37,124 bases of DNA from Scenedesmus sp. ARA3. Lineage: Eukaryota > Chlorophyta > Chlorophyceae > Sphaeropleales > Scenedesmaceae. The stretch spans positions 8,637 through 45,760 of the forward strand of contig RWJK01001319.1 of assembly GCA_004335835.1 (NCBI GenBank). Reading direction: 5' to 3'. The notes under the pieces are model-generated. The model made no database searches and had not been told where the DNA came from. It saw only the letters and a program-made list of their open reading frames with translations. Shown here piece after piece: positions 1 to 10,092 of the stretch (positions are counted from its first letter, which is position 1; every line of letters begins with the position of its first letter). The position numbers and the translations under genes are program-made.

Positions 1-60
<60 letters not shown>
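1..60. repeat. (TTGC)15 tetranucleotide microsatellite
   Basis: Fifteen exact TTGC units fill the window edge. By homology this is inside intron 3 of copy 1, or just left of it. The rest of 61-307 is intron sequence, with a CTG tract at about 275-297 that ends 10 bases before the exon 4 acceptor AG. Confidence 0.97.
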
Positions 61-61
<1 letters not shown>

Positions 62-307
62 GTCTGAAGCGCTGTGTGAGCCTGGGATCCATGCTGCAAG
101 CCCACCAGTGTGTTTCATTGCTGTTACAAGGCAATCAACTTGTTGAGTCTCGAGTTGAAGTCAATTTCAGTTGACTTCACACTCAAAGCATGTGGTTTCC
201 AACCTGTTTGTGTTTGGATTTATGGGCACAAAGTGCACTGCTGCTAGTAACGCAGTGAGTGACCCAGTGCTGCCGCTGCTGCTGCTGCTGCTGCTGCCTG
301 CTGGCAG

Positions 308-2368
308 GGCACCGACTACCTCTCCCTGTCAGGCTCCTTCACAGCAGGCCGCACCACCCTGCCAGCCTGCGCTGCTCAGACGCGCGTCGCCCTGACCTTT
401 GGCCAGACTGTCACCACCCCACTCACTTTTGCCAAACCCTGGAAGGGCCCCCGCAGCAGCAGCAGCAGCAGCGATGCCGGCAGCCAGCACAAGCCGTCAT
501 GCTCTGGACCCAAGCTCAGGGCACTCGACGCAGCTGATGGCTCCTCTGCAAGATCTGCCGCCGGCGATGCTACAGTGCAAACATGGAGGCCAGGCAACCG
601 CATTCCAACAACGCCTGATGGGCTGCGGCTGCGGCTGACATGCCAGCCAAGGTCTGCGGGCAAGGTGTGCTCTGCTATGGTGCGCCTGGAGGTGCGCTTT
701 TTCAACAGCTCCCTGCCGGACGACGTCAATGCATTTGAGCGGCTGTCGCGTGAAATGGAGGCGAAGGAAGGCTTCAAGTGTGCTGACAGGAGCTGGATGG
801 ATGCCACTGGCCTGCTGGGGGTGAGTGCTGGAGCAGGTGCTAGCACAGCTGCTTGCAAGTTACCATGATGCTGCATGTCTGTACATGCTGCTGCCAGCAT
901 GTTGCTGTAGCAGTGCACCAATGTGGATGTCATTGCTATGGCTTGGTTGCTAGTATGGGTACGCTGATGGCATGCTGGGGGTGAGTGCAGGACCTAATAC
1001 TGGTGCACCTGCTCTGTGATGTTTGCCGCCATGCCCATTCTTGTGTTGTAACGCGAGAAAGCGCCAATCTTGCAGCAACTTCCAAGTGCAAACAGCAGCA
1101 TCGTGGCAACCTAATGATACATGCCGCACAGTTAAGTTTCCATCTTCAATAAGCATACGTTCCTACCTTGCATTCTCAGGGTGCACCGCTCATGCGATAC
1201 AACACTACTGTATCTACAGCTCAGCTGACTGAGCAGCCACGGATCCTGTTTTGCCCTCTGCCGGGTCGCGTGTTGCTGTCTGCAGCTGAAAGGCGAGAAG
1301 ATCAACACAGATGTCTGCTACCCACCAGCTGCTCCTAAATCCACAGGGTGAGCTGTCAAGCTGCTGCTGCACCAGCACATGAATGAATGAATGAGCTACG
1401 CGTGGTGTGTTCACACTTAACACCCGCGCAAGGAAGGGGGCGTGTGTGGTGATGAGGATACCTCATGCGCCTCCACGCCTCCTACCATAACACCAGCACA
1501 TCTGCTTCTAGAAGTACTGTCTGATGATACTGCAGCCTCGTGTCAGGTGCCAAGTTGCCATCTGTGCATGGTGCTGCAGGCAAGCAAGATGGAACCTGCA
1601 TTGCCTATTAGCAGCCCAGTACTGCAGTCCAGGGCTCCTTTGGCCCATGCCGACGGCACAGCTTCTGTCAAACTCACAATTGGTTGCAGAGTGTGAAGGC
1701 AGCAGGGGTGTCGTTAGCCTTTAGAAGTAACACGAGCTTCTGTTAAACTCGTGCACTAGAGGGCTGGGCACAGAGCACACCTCCACTGGCAGATGAGCCG
1801 CCTGCATGTACAGTGACATGCTTGTGTGTCATTGCGTGTGTGCAAGTCTAAACAAAGAAGTTGTTCCCAGCAACCCAGACGGCTCCAGTGGGGCGCATGG
1901 TCGGTGGGGAGTTGCTATGGCTGGAGTGATAACGCTGATGATGACGATGTGTGATGTGTGATGTGTGATGTGTGTATGCTGCAGGACCTCAGCACAGCTT
2001 CAGGCAGGAGGCGCACCAGTGGCACAAACACTGGACATGGCGCCGGTGCTGGCATATGATACTCGTATCATCACAAAGGCAACTCGGCTTGGGCGCTACG
2101 CGTCAGCTATCCACGGATGCCTGCCTTCAACTCCAGGCTCCCCTCAAACCTACAAGGCTGCAGATGGATCTACAAAGTGGGTTCAACGTGTACACAGAGC
2201 TATGTAGCTTATAGAGCTGTTGATAAACCTTGCTGGTTTGCATTGAACACAAGCTGAATGCCCTTTGAAGACCATAGTACAAGCTGCTGCCCTAACAATG
2301 TTGATGATCACGCAGGTACTGCTATCAATGCAAGCAGCACCTGTGCTCTGCCAACGCTGGTGCTGTCC

Positions 2369-2409
<41 letters not shown>

Positions 2410-5400
2410 AATGTGATGGCCACAGGCTGCGCCAGTGGGACGGCCCCACCGGCTCGGCCAGCTGAGGAGGGCCCAGCATAAATGGTCAGCAGCACAATGT
2501 GACACCACATGCCTGCTGCTGCTGCTGCTGCTGTATTGCAATGAACGCAGGCTGCGCCAGTGGAACGGGACGGCTGGCATGTCCAGCTGGGGAGGGCCTG
2601 GCACCAATGGCCAGCCTGGCCCAGAATGCGTCAGCTGCTTCAAAGAAGGCATCGACTTTTCTGACACACCGAAAGGCTACCAGACTCCAGAGAACAGCTT
2701 GTCCAACCCGACATCGTTTCTTGATGCGGCGATCGTGTTTACAGACACAGCTATCTCCGGTGTGGCTGGCCAGTCAGCTGTCGTGGTGCTCTTCAGGTGC
2801 GCAACAGCAGTCCATACTTCGCTTCTTGTATCTTCAAGAGCGTAGACACTTGCAACTGTCATCAGTCAGAGCAGGTGCGCAGCTGGAATAAACAAGCTAC
2901 ATCCCTACATCGCTATGCACTGCAACCACAACGTCCAACTGCTGCGTGATCATGAGCGTCCCTTGTGTGCGCTACTGACTGCAGCAATTCATTATTCTGG
3001 CAACTGCTTCTGCAGGGCCACTGCAAGCTCCGTTTCATCAGCCCAGTGGATCAGCAACATTGGTGAGTCATTCCTGATATGACAGGTGCAGCTGAATCGC
3101 CATTGCAGCGGCCATCCGGCAGGTGCAGTGTGGCGGTGATTTGCGGCTAACTCTTGTGTTAAAGTTTGTGTTTATTTTGCCCATGAATGTATCAAAATCA
3201 AGTATGTGATACAGGGCGCACCAACATCAGCACATAGGCAAGCGTGCAGCATCATCGATTGCTGTAACAGTGTTGAGTGTATGTTGCCTCTTGTCACAAC
3301 GACTCATGCCTCGCCTCACATCACCCTGATACCCAAGCACCACATGTCACACTATTTTATCTGTTTTCTCTTGCCAAACGCCTCGCCTGCCCCGTTTCTG
3401 TTGCTTGTACTGTTCACAGGCTTCTGTGTTATTGACAGCGGCAACCAGATCGCCCCGAGTAATGACGCTGCCTCTGGTCAGGTTTGTAACGGCTGGAACA
3501 CTCCAGTGGAGGACCTGATTGCCCTGGGCCTGCAAGCCGAGGTGCTGAGGAGGTTGGAGAAGCTGCCAGCTGCTGACAGGACCGTCTACATCACTGGACA
3601 CTCCAGGGGAGGAGCACTGGTGAGTGACGCAACTGCATCAAGCATGTCAAAAGGCACATTCAAATTTATTTTGTGACAGAGGATTAATTTATTTTGTGAT
3701 TATTACTTTAGATTAGTATGATTGTTACCATCAATGTTATTATTATGTTATTATTATTATTATTATTAATATTATTAATATTATGATTAATGCTATTATC
3801 TTCATAATTATTATTAATTATTATTATTATTAATAATATTATTATTATTATTTTGCATTTAGCTCTGCCTGCTGCGCGGCGCAAGTGCCCTGTCAGCTCA
3901 GCATGCGGCGTTCTCTGTGTTCCAGCAGCTGCTGCTGCCAGCATGGTCAACCTCTGCTGCGGTACACCACAGTGCTCCATTTAGGCATACACGTGTGCGT
4001 CATTTGGGCTCTGGCTCACCACCTGACAAATCACATATCATATGTGACATATGTTACCATGTGTTGCTGCCTCACGACTGCTGCCCTCAGGCCGCTGTCT
4101 TTGCTGCCAAGCTTCTGGCCCTGCAAGCGAGTAGTGCCCTGCCAGCCTACAGCGGCGCTGCAGAGGACCAGGTCAAGCTGTACACGTATGGCAGCCCGCG
4201 CGTTGGGGACACCTTCTTCGCTGCTTACCTTGAGAACAACATGCGGGAGCGCTACAGGTGAGACAGAGAAGACACTGGATACTTTTGGCTGTTGGTGGGA
4301 GGCTGCCCCGCCACTCACCCGATCTGGGACTTGTTGAAGTATCACAACTGGCGGTTTGCACTCGAAACATGCTGAGTGGTCACACTTGAAGCCGCTGAAC
4401 CGCTTTCTCTGTGATGGCCCAACGCCAAGCCAAGAGTAACCTTTTGAAAACATTTTTTTAATTTATATACTATATGTGCAAGTCAAGAACCTTTTTCAGC
4501 AGCCGCTAGTGCGGCAGGGCCTGCCATGCACAGACATGCTACCGGCACAGTGTGCTGTCAGTGCGCAGCAGCTCACCCGTCCTCTGCATGTCGCCGCTGT
4601 TTGTCATGCAGGATTATGACGCGTTACGATGCTGTGCCCACGTTCCCATCTGAAAGCAGCACCTACAGCCACTTCAGGCCCTCCATCTGGTGAGTGCAGT
4701 TAGTACAGTCACACTTTCTTATTCAAAATTACGAGTATCGTTACTACGTCGCAGCAGCGGTTGTTCTTCAGGATTGCAGCCACTTCAGGCCCTCCATCTG
4801 GTGACTGTTGTTGGTACATGTGCATTATTTTGAGATAACGAGTATCATTGCTACGTCACAGCAGTAGTTGTTCTTCAGGGATTGCAGCCATTGCAGCCCC
4901 CCATCTGGTGAGTGCAGTTGGTACAGTCACATTATGTCGAGATTACGAGTAACTTTACTGCGTCACAGCAGTAGTTGTTCTTCAGGATTGCAGCCACTTT
5001 AGGCCCTCCATCTGGTGAGTGCAGTTGATACAGTCACATTATGTCGAGATTACGAGTAACTTTACTGCATCACAGCAGTAGTTGTTCTTCAGGATTGCCG
5101 CCACTTCAGGCCCCCCCATCTGGTGAGTGTAGTTGGTACAGACGCATTTGTTTTGGAATACGAGTGACATTACTATGTTACAGCGGTAGTTGTTCTTCAA
5201 AATTGCAGCGACTTTCGGTCCTCCATCTGGTGAGTGTAGTCCATACAGACACAGTTTTCTGATATTACGAGGATCATTGCTACGTCACAGCAGTAGTTGT
5301 TCTTCAGGATTGCAGCCACTCCAGTCCCCCCATCTGGTGAGTGCAGCTGCAGCCCACTGCAGCTTCAACATAATTACATTGTCATACTTTTGTCAATGTT

Positions 5401-6671
5401 GCATGAGCAGGCGTCAGATCTGGTGAGACGAAGCGATGCTGCTGCCAGCATGCCACGATCAGTGCAGCCAGCCTACCAGATCATCTGTAGCCAGCCTGCC
5501 AGATCATGATGATCGCTGCTACCAGCCTGTTAGGCATGTGGTCCATGCAATGCTGGCGGCGCCTCACTTTAGGTTGTGCCAAGCCGTCACAGCAGCGGCC
5601 TCTTGCGAGCCAGCCTGACGATTCGAGCTGCCTGCGTGCACATTGACACATGCTGAGCGTAAAGCCTGGACATGCTCGGCTGCTTCTGAATATAATTTGC
5701 TTAAACTAGAGACATTTTTCTCTCAGGCAGCCAACTTTACCTCATCTCAACACCTCCCAGTGCCAGTGTTTCATGGAGTCGCGTTTAACTTTGTTGGCAC
5801 CTGCACCTGGGCTGTGTGCAGGTATCGCGACAGCAGTGACAACATTGCTCCCTATCCCAACAAAGGCTGTGTGCTGTTCAACCAGGACCAGCTAACCAGC
5901 AACCAGCGCGGATGCTTCCTCTCCTGCAACTCGGTGCTGACGTGTTCGTACGGTAAGCTCAACTTGCTGACAGCGCTTTAGGAACACTTGCATGGCAGCA
6001 GCTTACAGGCCACCAGCATTGAAGCTGTTTTAACTGTGCATGTACGCAACTGCAGCCGGTCCAAACGCCACATGACGTGTTCAACCTGCCCCTTGTGTGT
6101 GCAGGAGCCGGCGTGGACATTTCCAACCAGCCGACTGTCAGCGGCTTCACCACAGTGGCTACATGTACCGACTTGTCAGATTTCCAAATCCGGGCGCTGT
6201 CAGGTGCGCACAATGAAGGCAAAGTTATGATGCCATCAGAGCCACATATAACACAGGATATACTCTTTAACGCCAGTTGGCAGCTGCAGCTTCAGTCCAA
6301 TGCTTGCCTGTATGTAATCCGACTATAGATTTTGCAAACTCTCTGTAACTACATGTACACATGTTGAATGTGCATGCACTGGCACGGTGCCATGGCAGGC
6401 CGCTCACAGAGATCGCCAGCTACTGCAAATGACTTCCTGTTACGCCTGGTGTCATGTAACGGTTACGTTGTACTAAACCCGCATCACAAAATGTGCCCAC
6501 ACATGATTTGCTGCAGGCACCACCCTTGCCGGCAGCACCACCCTCATCGACCACGCTTCCTACCTTGGACTGGACATGAACAACAACGGCTGCAGGGCAG
6601 ACGTGGGCTTCATCGACGCTTACACCATCTCGGATTGCGGTTTCCTCGGCTGCACCTGCACTGCTCTGTGA
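308..6671 (+). CDS. Secreted class 3 lipase, copy 1 (5'-partial: exons 4-14 of 14)
   Basis: Visible exons: 308-820, 1286-1347, 1985-2176, 2551-2796, 3016-3062, 3420-3619, 4091-4257, 4612-4689, 5822-5952, 6105-6203, 6517-6671 (TGA 6669-6671). They join to 629 residues with no stop, in the phases of the complete paralogs; the signal peptide and exons 2-3 would lie left of base 1. Class 3 lipases hydrolyse acylglycerol or related ester bonds with a Ser-Asp-His triad. Here GHSRGG gives the Ser (codon 3602-3604), RYDAVP the Asp (4628-4630) and IDHASYLG the His (6552-6554); YTYGSPRVGD is the family's post-elbow block. The oxyanion strand reads VVVLFRATAS, with RAT where the family usually has RGT. 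The first visible 290 residues or so are not a domain I recognise; they hold a Ser tract encoded by a trinucleotide repeat (about 453-471) and an NSS sequon. Intron 11 holds an exon-edge repeat array and intron 6 a broken duplicate of exon 7. The gene converges on copy 2. Family assignment is firm; substrate unknown. Confidence 0.88.
957..991 (+). repeat. Duplicate of the exon 4 3' end and splice donor in intron 4 of copy 1
   Basis: The sequence reads CTGATGGCATGCTGGGGG followed by GTGAGTGCAGG, almost the same as the exon 4 end and donor at about 803-830. It resembles the copy 2 version (GCTGACGGCCTGCTAGGA plus GTGAGTG) even more than its own exon. It is a short, presumably non-coding edge duplication. 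Confidence 0.6.
1947..1975. repeat. TGTGATG-type short tandem repeat in intron 5 of copy 1
   Basis: About four near-exact units of GATGTGT lie about 10 bases before the exon 6 acceptor (AG at 1983-1984) of copy 1. Confidence 0.7.
2371..2534 (+). repeat. CTG tracts flanking a broken duplicate of the exon 7 5' end (copy 1, intron 6)
   Basis: A CTG tract (about 2371-2410) is followed by CCACAG and an exon-7-like start at 2426 (GCTGCGCCAGTGGGACGG). This stretch continues through a degenerate TGGGGAGGGCC-like block, has an in-frame TGA, and runs to ATGCCTGCTGCTGC, a second CTG tract (about 2513-2534). The true exon 7 starts at 2551. The offset of 125 bases is not a multiple of three, so the duplicate cannot be read into exon 7. 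Confidence 0.75.
3700..3860. repeat. AT-rich ATT/TTA repeat in intron 9 of copy 1
   Basis: A run of ATT, TTA and TAA units of about 150 bases stands out against the surrounding GC-rich DNA. I see no counterpart in intron 9 of the other copies. Confidence 0.85.
4690..5345 (+). repeat. 107-bp tandem array of exon-11 edge units (copy 1, intron 11)
   Basis: After the true exon 11 donor (4690), the block ending CCATCTG|GTGA recurs with its last exon-like base at 4800, 4907, 5014, 5122, 5229 and 5336: spacings 111, 107, 107, 108, 107, 107. Five of the six units also carry TTCTTCAG| just before a 29-30 base exon-like piece (4772-4800, 4879-4907, 4986-5014, 5093-5122, 5308-5336); the fifth unit lost the acceptor (CAAA). 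The intron-like remainder of each unit shares an ACAGTCACATT-type block and CAGCAGTAGTTGTTC. The next real exon starts at 5822. Confidence 0.92.
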
Positions 6672-6703
6672 GCTGCTGCTGGTGCATGCTGCTAGCAGCA
6701 GCT
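6671..6703 (+). terminator. Stop-proximal 3' UTR hairpin, copy 1
   Basis: AGCTGCTGCT (6671-6680) pairs perfectly with AGCAGCAGCT (6694-6703) around a 13-base loop. The first stem base is the last base of the stop codon. The same structure follows the stop of copies 2 and 4, and a decayed form follows copy 3. A role in 3' end formation or mRNA stability is inference; no clear TGTAA polyadenylation signal was found close by. Confidence 0.5.
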
Positions 6704-7941
6704 GTGGCGGCGAGGTTTCAACTAACTGAGTTGAACCAGGGTGCATCATCCCTAACAGAAAGCCCCAGTTTTTTTCCGCAAATGACGTTTTCAGTGCCAT
6801 GCACAGCACGATGGCAGGCTTGTGTCAGACAGACAGAATTCATCTCTGTATGATATATGGGGCATTTGTCCTAACCGCAACAGGGCAGGGCAGTGCACTA
6901 CGTGGCAGGCCAGGGCAGTGCACTACATGGCAGTGGTGGCTGCTCTTGCTGGCATGACACCAAACTGTCATAGCTGTCATCGCGAACAATAAGCTGGAAC
7001 AGACATTGAATGCTGCTGGAGTTGAGCTTTGTGCCGCAACATTGTGAAGGTGTTGAGGTATGGGTGTGCATTTGTGTAGCTTTGGTTGCAGCACTTGGTT
7101 GCAGCGCAGTGCGATTGGGCAACAAATGCGGGAAGATTTTCATGGCAGGGCCTGGCCCAGTCGGTTGGCGGCTGCCAAGCTGGTGGCACCGGTTCGAACT
7201 TCAAAGGTGCAATGATATGAATTTGATGTATGGCGCACCGTTTTGTGAAGATAAGGCTCGCCCATGACGTGAAGTTCCGGTGTGGTGCTGCTGGCATTGC
7301 CAGGGTTGACTAGATTTTGAGTACAGGTCAGAGCTGATGTTATGTACCATATTTATGTCATTTATGTGGGTTCAGGCCAGAGCTCGGAGTTGGCCATGAG
7401 CGTTGATTGCAAATCAGCAGTTGGGATTTGTAGTAAAGCTTGATAGAATCTGGTGGTGGACTGAATGCGTACATGCGGTATTAATGCATGTTGCGTGGAG
7501 TGCATGTGCATGAGTGGGACAGTCGAGTCATGTGCACACTCTGCAATTTGTTGTTGCACACGAGCCGCATGAACTATGTTGTGTGATGGAACCACCAGAC
7601 AACGGATGAGTTTTATGGATTGCAGCTTCTCATGTTACAAGTCTGGGTTTGATGGTAAGCTCACCCTAGCTAGGCTAAGGCTTACAGTATAAGCTGGACG
7701 TTGCCTTGGTGGGCTGGCTGCATCCTGTATGGGCTTCTGGTCGTTCTGCCCATGTGAAGAAGCATACTTATGTTACATCACGTCACATTCTGCACTCGCT
7801 GTGAGGATACGCATTCGCATACGTTGCATATGTGCGGTCATAAGACTTACTGCATGACGTAACCTACAGCTGCATTCACATTGTGCTGATTGTGCAGTGC
7901 GCCAGCATTGCTTGCGAGCCAGGCTTGCTGATGAGCTTATG

Positions 7942-8044
7942 CATTACATTACATTACATTACATTACATTACATTACATTACATGCTCCACTCAACAAGG
8001 AGTGGGAACCCCAGTCAGGAGCCAACGAGAGGCTCATAGGGGGC
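7942..8044. mobile_element. Dispersed repeat with a (CATTA)n tail, SINE-like candidate
   Basis: About eight CATTA units (7942-7984) abut a core of about 60 bases (GCTCCACTCAACAAGGAGTG ... GAGCCAACGAGAGGCTCATA). The same core occurs at 9111-9163 and 20815-20918, the latter again next to CATTA-like units, plus a fragment at 30458-30474. A unique core with a pentanucleotide tail is what 3' ends of some non-LTR retroelements look like. No target-site duplication or promoter boxes could be shown. Confidence 0.4.
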
Positions 8045-9110
8045 CCCCTGCATACAACTCCAGGCGTGCTGATGAGCATATGCAACCCAGCTGCCACAAG
8101 GGTGTGCATTGTGTTCCCGCGGATTTCAGGTTCTTACATTCTGGTCTCGGACAATGCGTTGATTATGGGGTGGCTCATACCGTATGATGGCCATCTAATG
8201 TGGTGCAGAGACCCACAGCGCCATCATAATCACGCTAACATCAGCACCATCAAGGCTATGATAGCAGTGATGGGAGCTGTTACGCAGTTTGTTGTAATGG
8301 TGTCATTGGGTGCCATCGGCAGTGGAGTTGGAGCACGGAACCAAGTGACTGCACAGCAGAGTAAATGTCCTGCCTGTGTTGTTGTACCAACAGCACCATT
8401 ACTGCTCAGGTACTACAGCCATTGAAACTCTCGATACCACAGCCTTCCATCCTACAACCGACTGCCTGCAAGACCATTGCTGCTGCACCATGTACAAAGC
8501 ACATGTGCTATGTGCTGCAGGGGGTGCAGGGCTGCCCAGCTGTCTTGCAAATCTATTTTACTCATCCTGCACAGCTCTTAGCCAACACGGCGACACAGAC
8601 ACGCCATCATCAGCAGTTAAACCCACTGCTTGCTGATGGTGTGCACAGCTCTAAAACTCGTTCACCGCAACACATCAACATGTGACGAAGCTGATGCAGC
8701 AGCGGACATCATAACACCGTGCGCCAAGATGGGTCTGACATCTTTCATCCCCATGAGCCACGTGGTGAGATGTGGGAGAAGATGACTTTGCCATGTGCAC
8801 ACCAGGCTGCCTGTCGTCCATGGTGCGCAGCACAAGTAGCATGCATGCAGCTGCGCTGCTCTTCAAAACCCATGCCCTCACCTGATTGACATATATCATA
8901 CGTAGGTATGATCAACCATATCATAATAAACATATCAAAAAAGGCCGAGCAGCGTGCAAAATGATTCCCATGGCAACGTCCTGCTTGTTAGCTGGGTGCG
9001 CTCCCCACCACCCTTGTATTCACAAAGCATCGTGCTGTACCGTGGCAGAAGTAACTGCTGTACATTGGCTCCGACTCAAATATGAATTATATAATTCACA
9101 GTGCGTCACA

Positions 9111-9163
9111 TACTCCATGCAACAAGGAGTGAGATCCCCAGTCAGGAGCCAAAGAGAGGCTCA
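9111..9163. mobile_element. Diverged copy of the CATTA-associated dispersed repeat
   Basis: ACTCCATGCAACAAGGAGTG and CCCCAGTCAGGAGCCAAAGA match the 7985-8044 core with scattered substitutions, in the same orientation and without a tail. Confidence 0.5.
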
Positions 9164-9942
9164 AAAGACACAACTGCACCTCAAAACCGCAGAAGACAAC
9201 CCCACAACACATAGTACAGCTCATGCTGCTTGTGCTTGTGCACATCGTGACTCACATGCACACTCGCATTTGCATGCACAGCATGTAACATCCTTGCAAG
9301 GCGCCTGTACATTTTGTTCCACTGGACAACATTTACTGCTGTAATTGCCGTTGATGCCCCCAGCCACCTTGTACCCGACCAACACCCACCTTCACATAAA
9401 CTTTGAACATGAGCGCAACCTCAGCAGTGTCAGCATCATGTCAGAGGTTATGTTGTAATCACCACGTCAACAAGATCACCATGACTGTGCTGGTATCACT
9501 GCGCCACTGAACAAGTGCAAGCATGTCAGGCTGCTGCCGGCTGTCTTGACCGAACCCCACCACACACACTCTCCTGCAGCTTGCCTAATTGCAGCCCCAA
9601 TCACAGCGCTGCAACTCAAGCTGCAGACACCACCCACACCACACCGCCTTCATGTTTCAGTAAGGAAGCTCAGCAGCAGCACACATTCTCAGCTCCAGCT
9701 TCTTCTAGTGCCAACGCGTGGTGTGTTGGAATGATGTAATGCCACCACAAGCAGCCACAGCTTCAAGGTACTGTACTGCCTGGTCCTGCCTTGCTCTGAC
9801 CAGGCCGCTGGCCCATACCACATACTCCTAACACACAGCTGACCATGCCCAATGCACATGGCTTCAAGATACTCATATGAAGCACTGGTTTGGGGGTGTC
9901 TGTTGGAACCGACGCGCCCTGCTTCAACTTGAAGTGGTCAGG

Positions 9943-10092
9943 GCGCGTTGCCACAGCTGCCGCTAGCAGCTTGCACCAGCAGCAGCTCACAGCGCGTTGC
10001 AGATGTAGCCCTCATGAGGCGCGTTGCCACCGTGACAGCTGCTGCTGGCAGCATGCATCAGCAGCAGCTCACAGCGCATTGCAGTTGTAGCC
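9943..10092 (-). repeat. Tandem duplication of the stop-codon region of copy 2
   Basis: Two units start with GCGCGTTGCCAC (9943 and 10019). Each contains a hairpin arm pair, the TCACAGCGC stop block and TGTAGCC. The inner unit (10019-10092) overlaps the real last codons and TGA of copy 2; the outer is a copy lying in the 3' UTR. Confidence 0.75.
10037..10069 (-). terminator. Stop-proximal 3' UTR hairpin, copy 2
   Basis: AGCTGCTGCT and AGCAGCAGCT, 10-bp perfect arms with a 13-base loop, start at the last base of the stop codon exactly as in copy 1. The duplicated unit at 9943-10018 carries a weaker version. Confidence 0.5.

Larger units (their letters stand above)
6672..10068. other. Convergent spacer between copies 1 and 2; no gene recognised
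   Basis: About 3.4 kb lies between the two stop codons. It holds a short direct repeat (GGCAGGGCAGTGCACTAC-like, about 6884-6926), a CATTA repeat with a dispersed element (7942-8044), a diverged second copy of that element (9111-9163), and a stretch at about 8360-8640 that is repeated near 28310-28570. The open frames present (up to 180 codons) overlap these repeats and resemble nothing I know. Confidence 0.7.

Noticed and set aside
1..60. Telomere repeat at the window edge
   Set aside because: TTGC does not match plant or algal telomere units (TTTAGGG and variants); homology places it in an intron.
2426..2550. Duplicate exon 7 of copy 1 as a coding exon
   Set aside because: It has an in-frame TGA and the offset to the real exon is not a multiple of three.
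4690..5345. CRISPR-like regular array
   Set aside because: The spacers between the repeated exon edges are themselves repeats of one another, units carry splice signals, and the context is a eukaryotic intron.
7150..7215. tRNA-like stretch with GGTTCGAAC
   Set aside because: A B-box-like string is present, but no acceptor stem or cloverleaf can be folded around it; GCACC and GGTGC pair across the wrong spacing.
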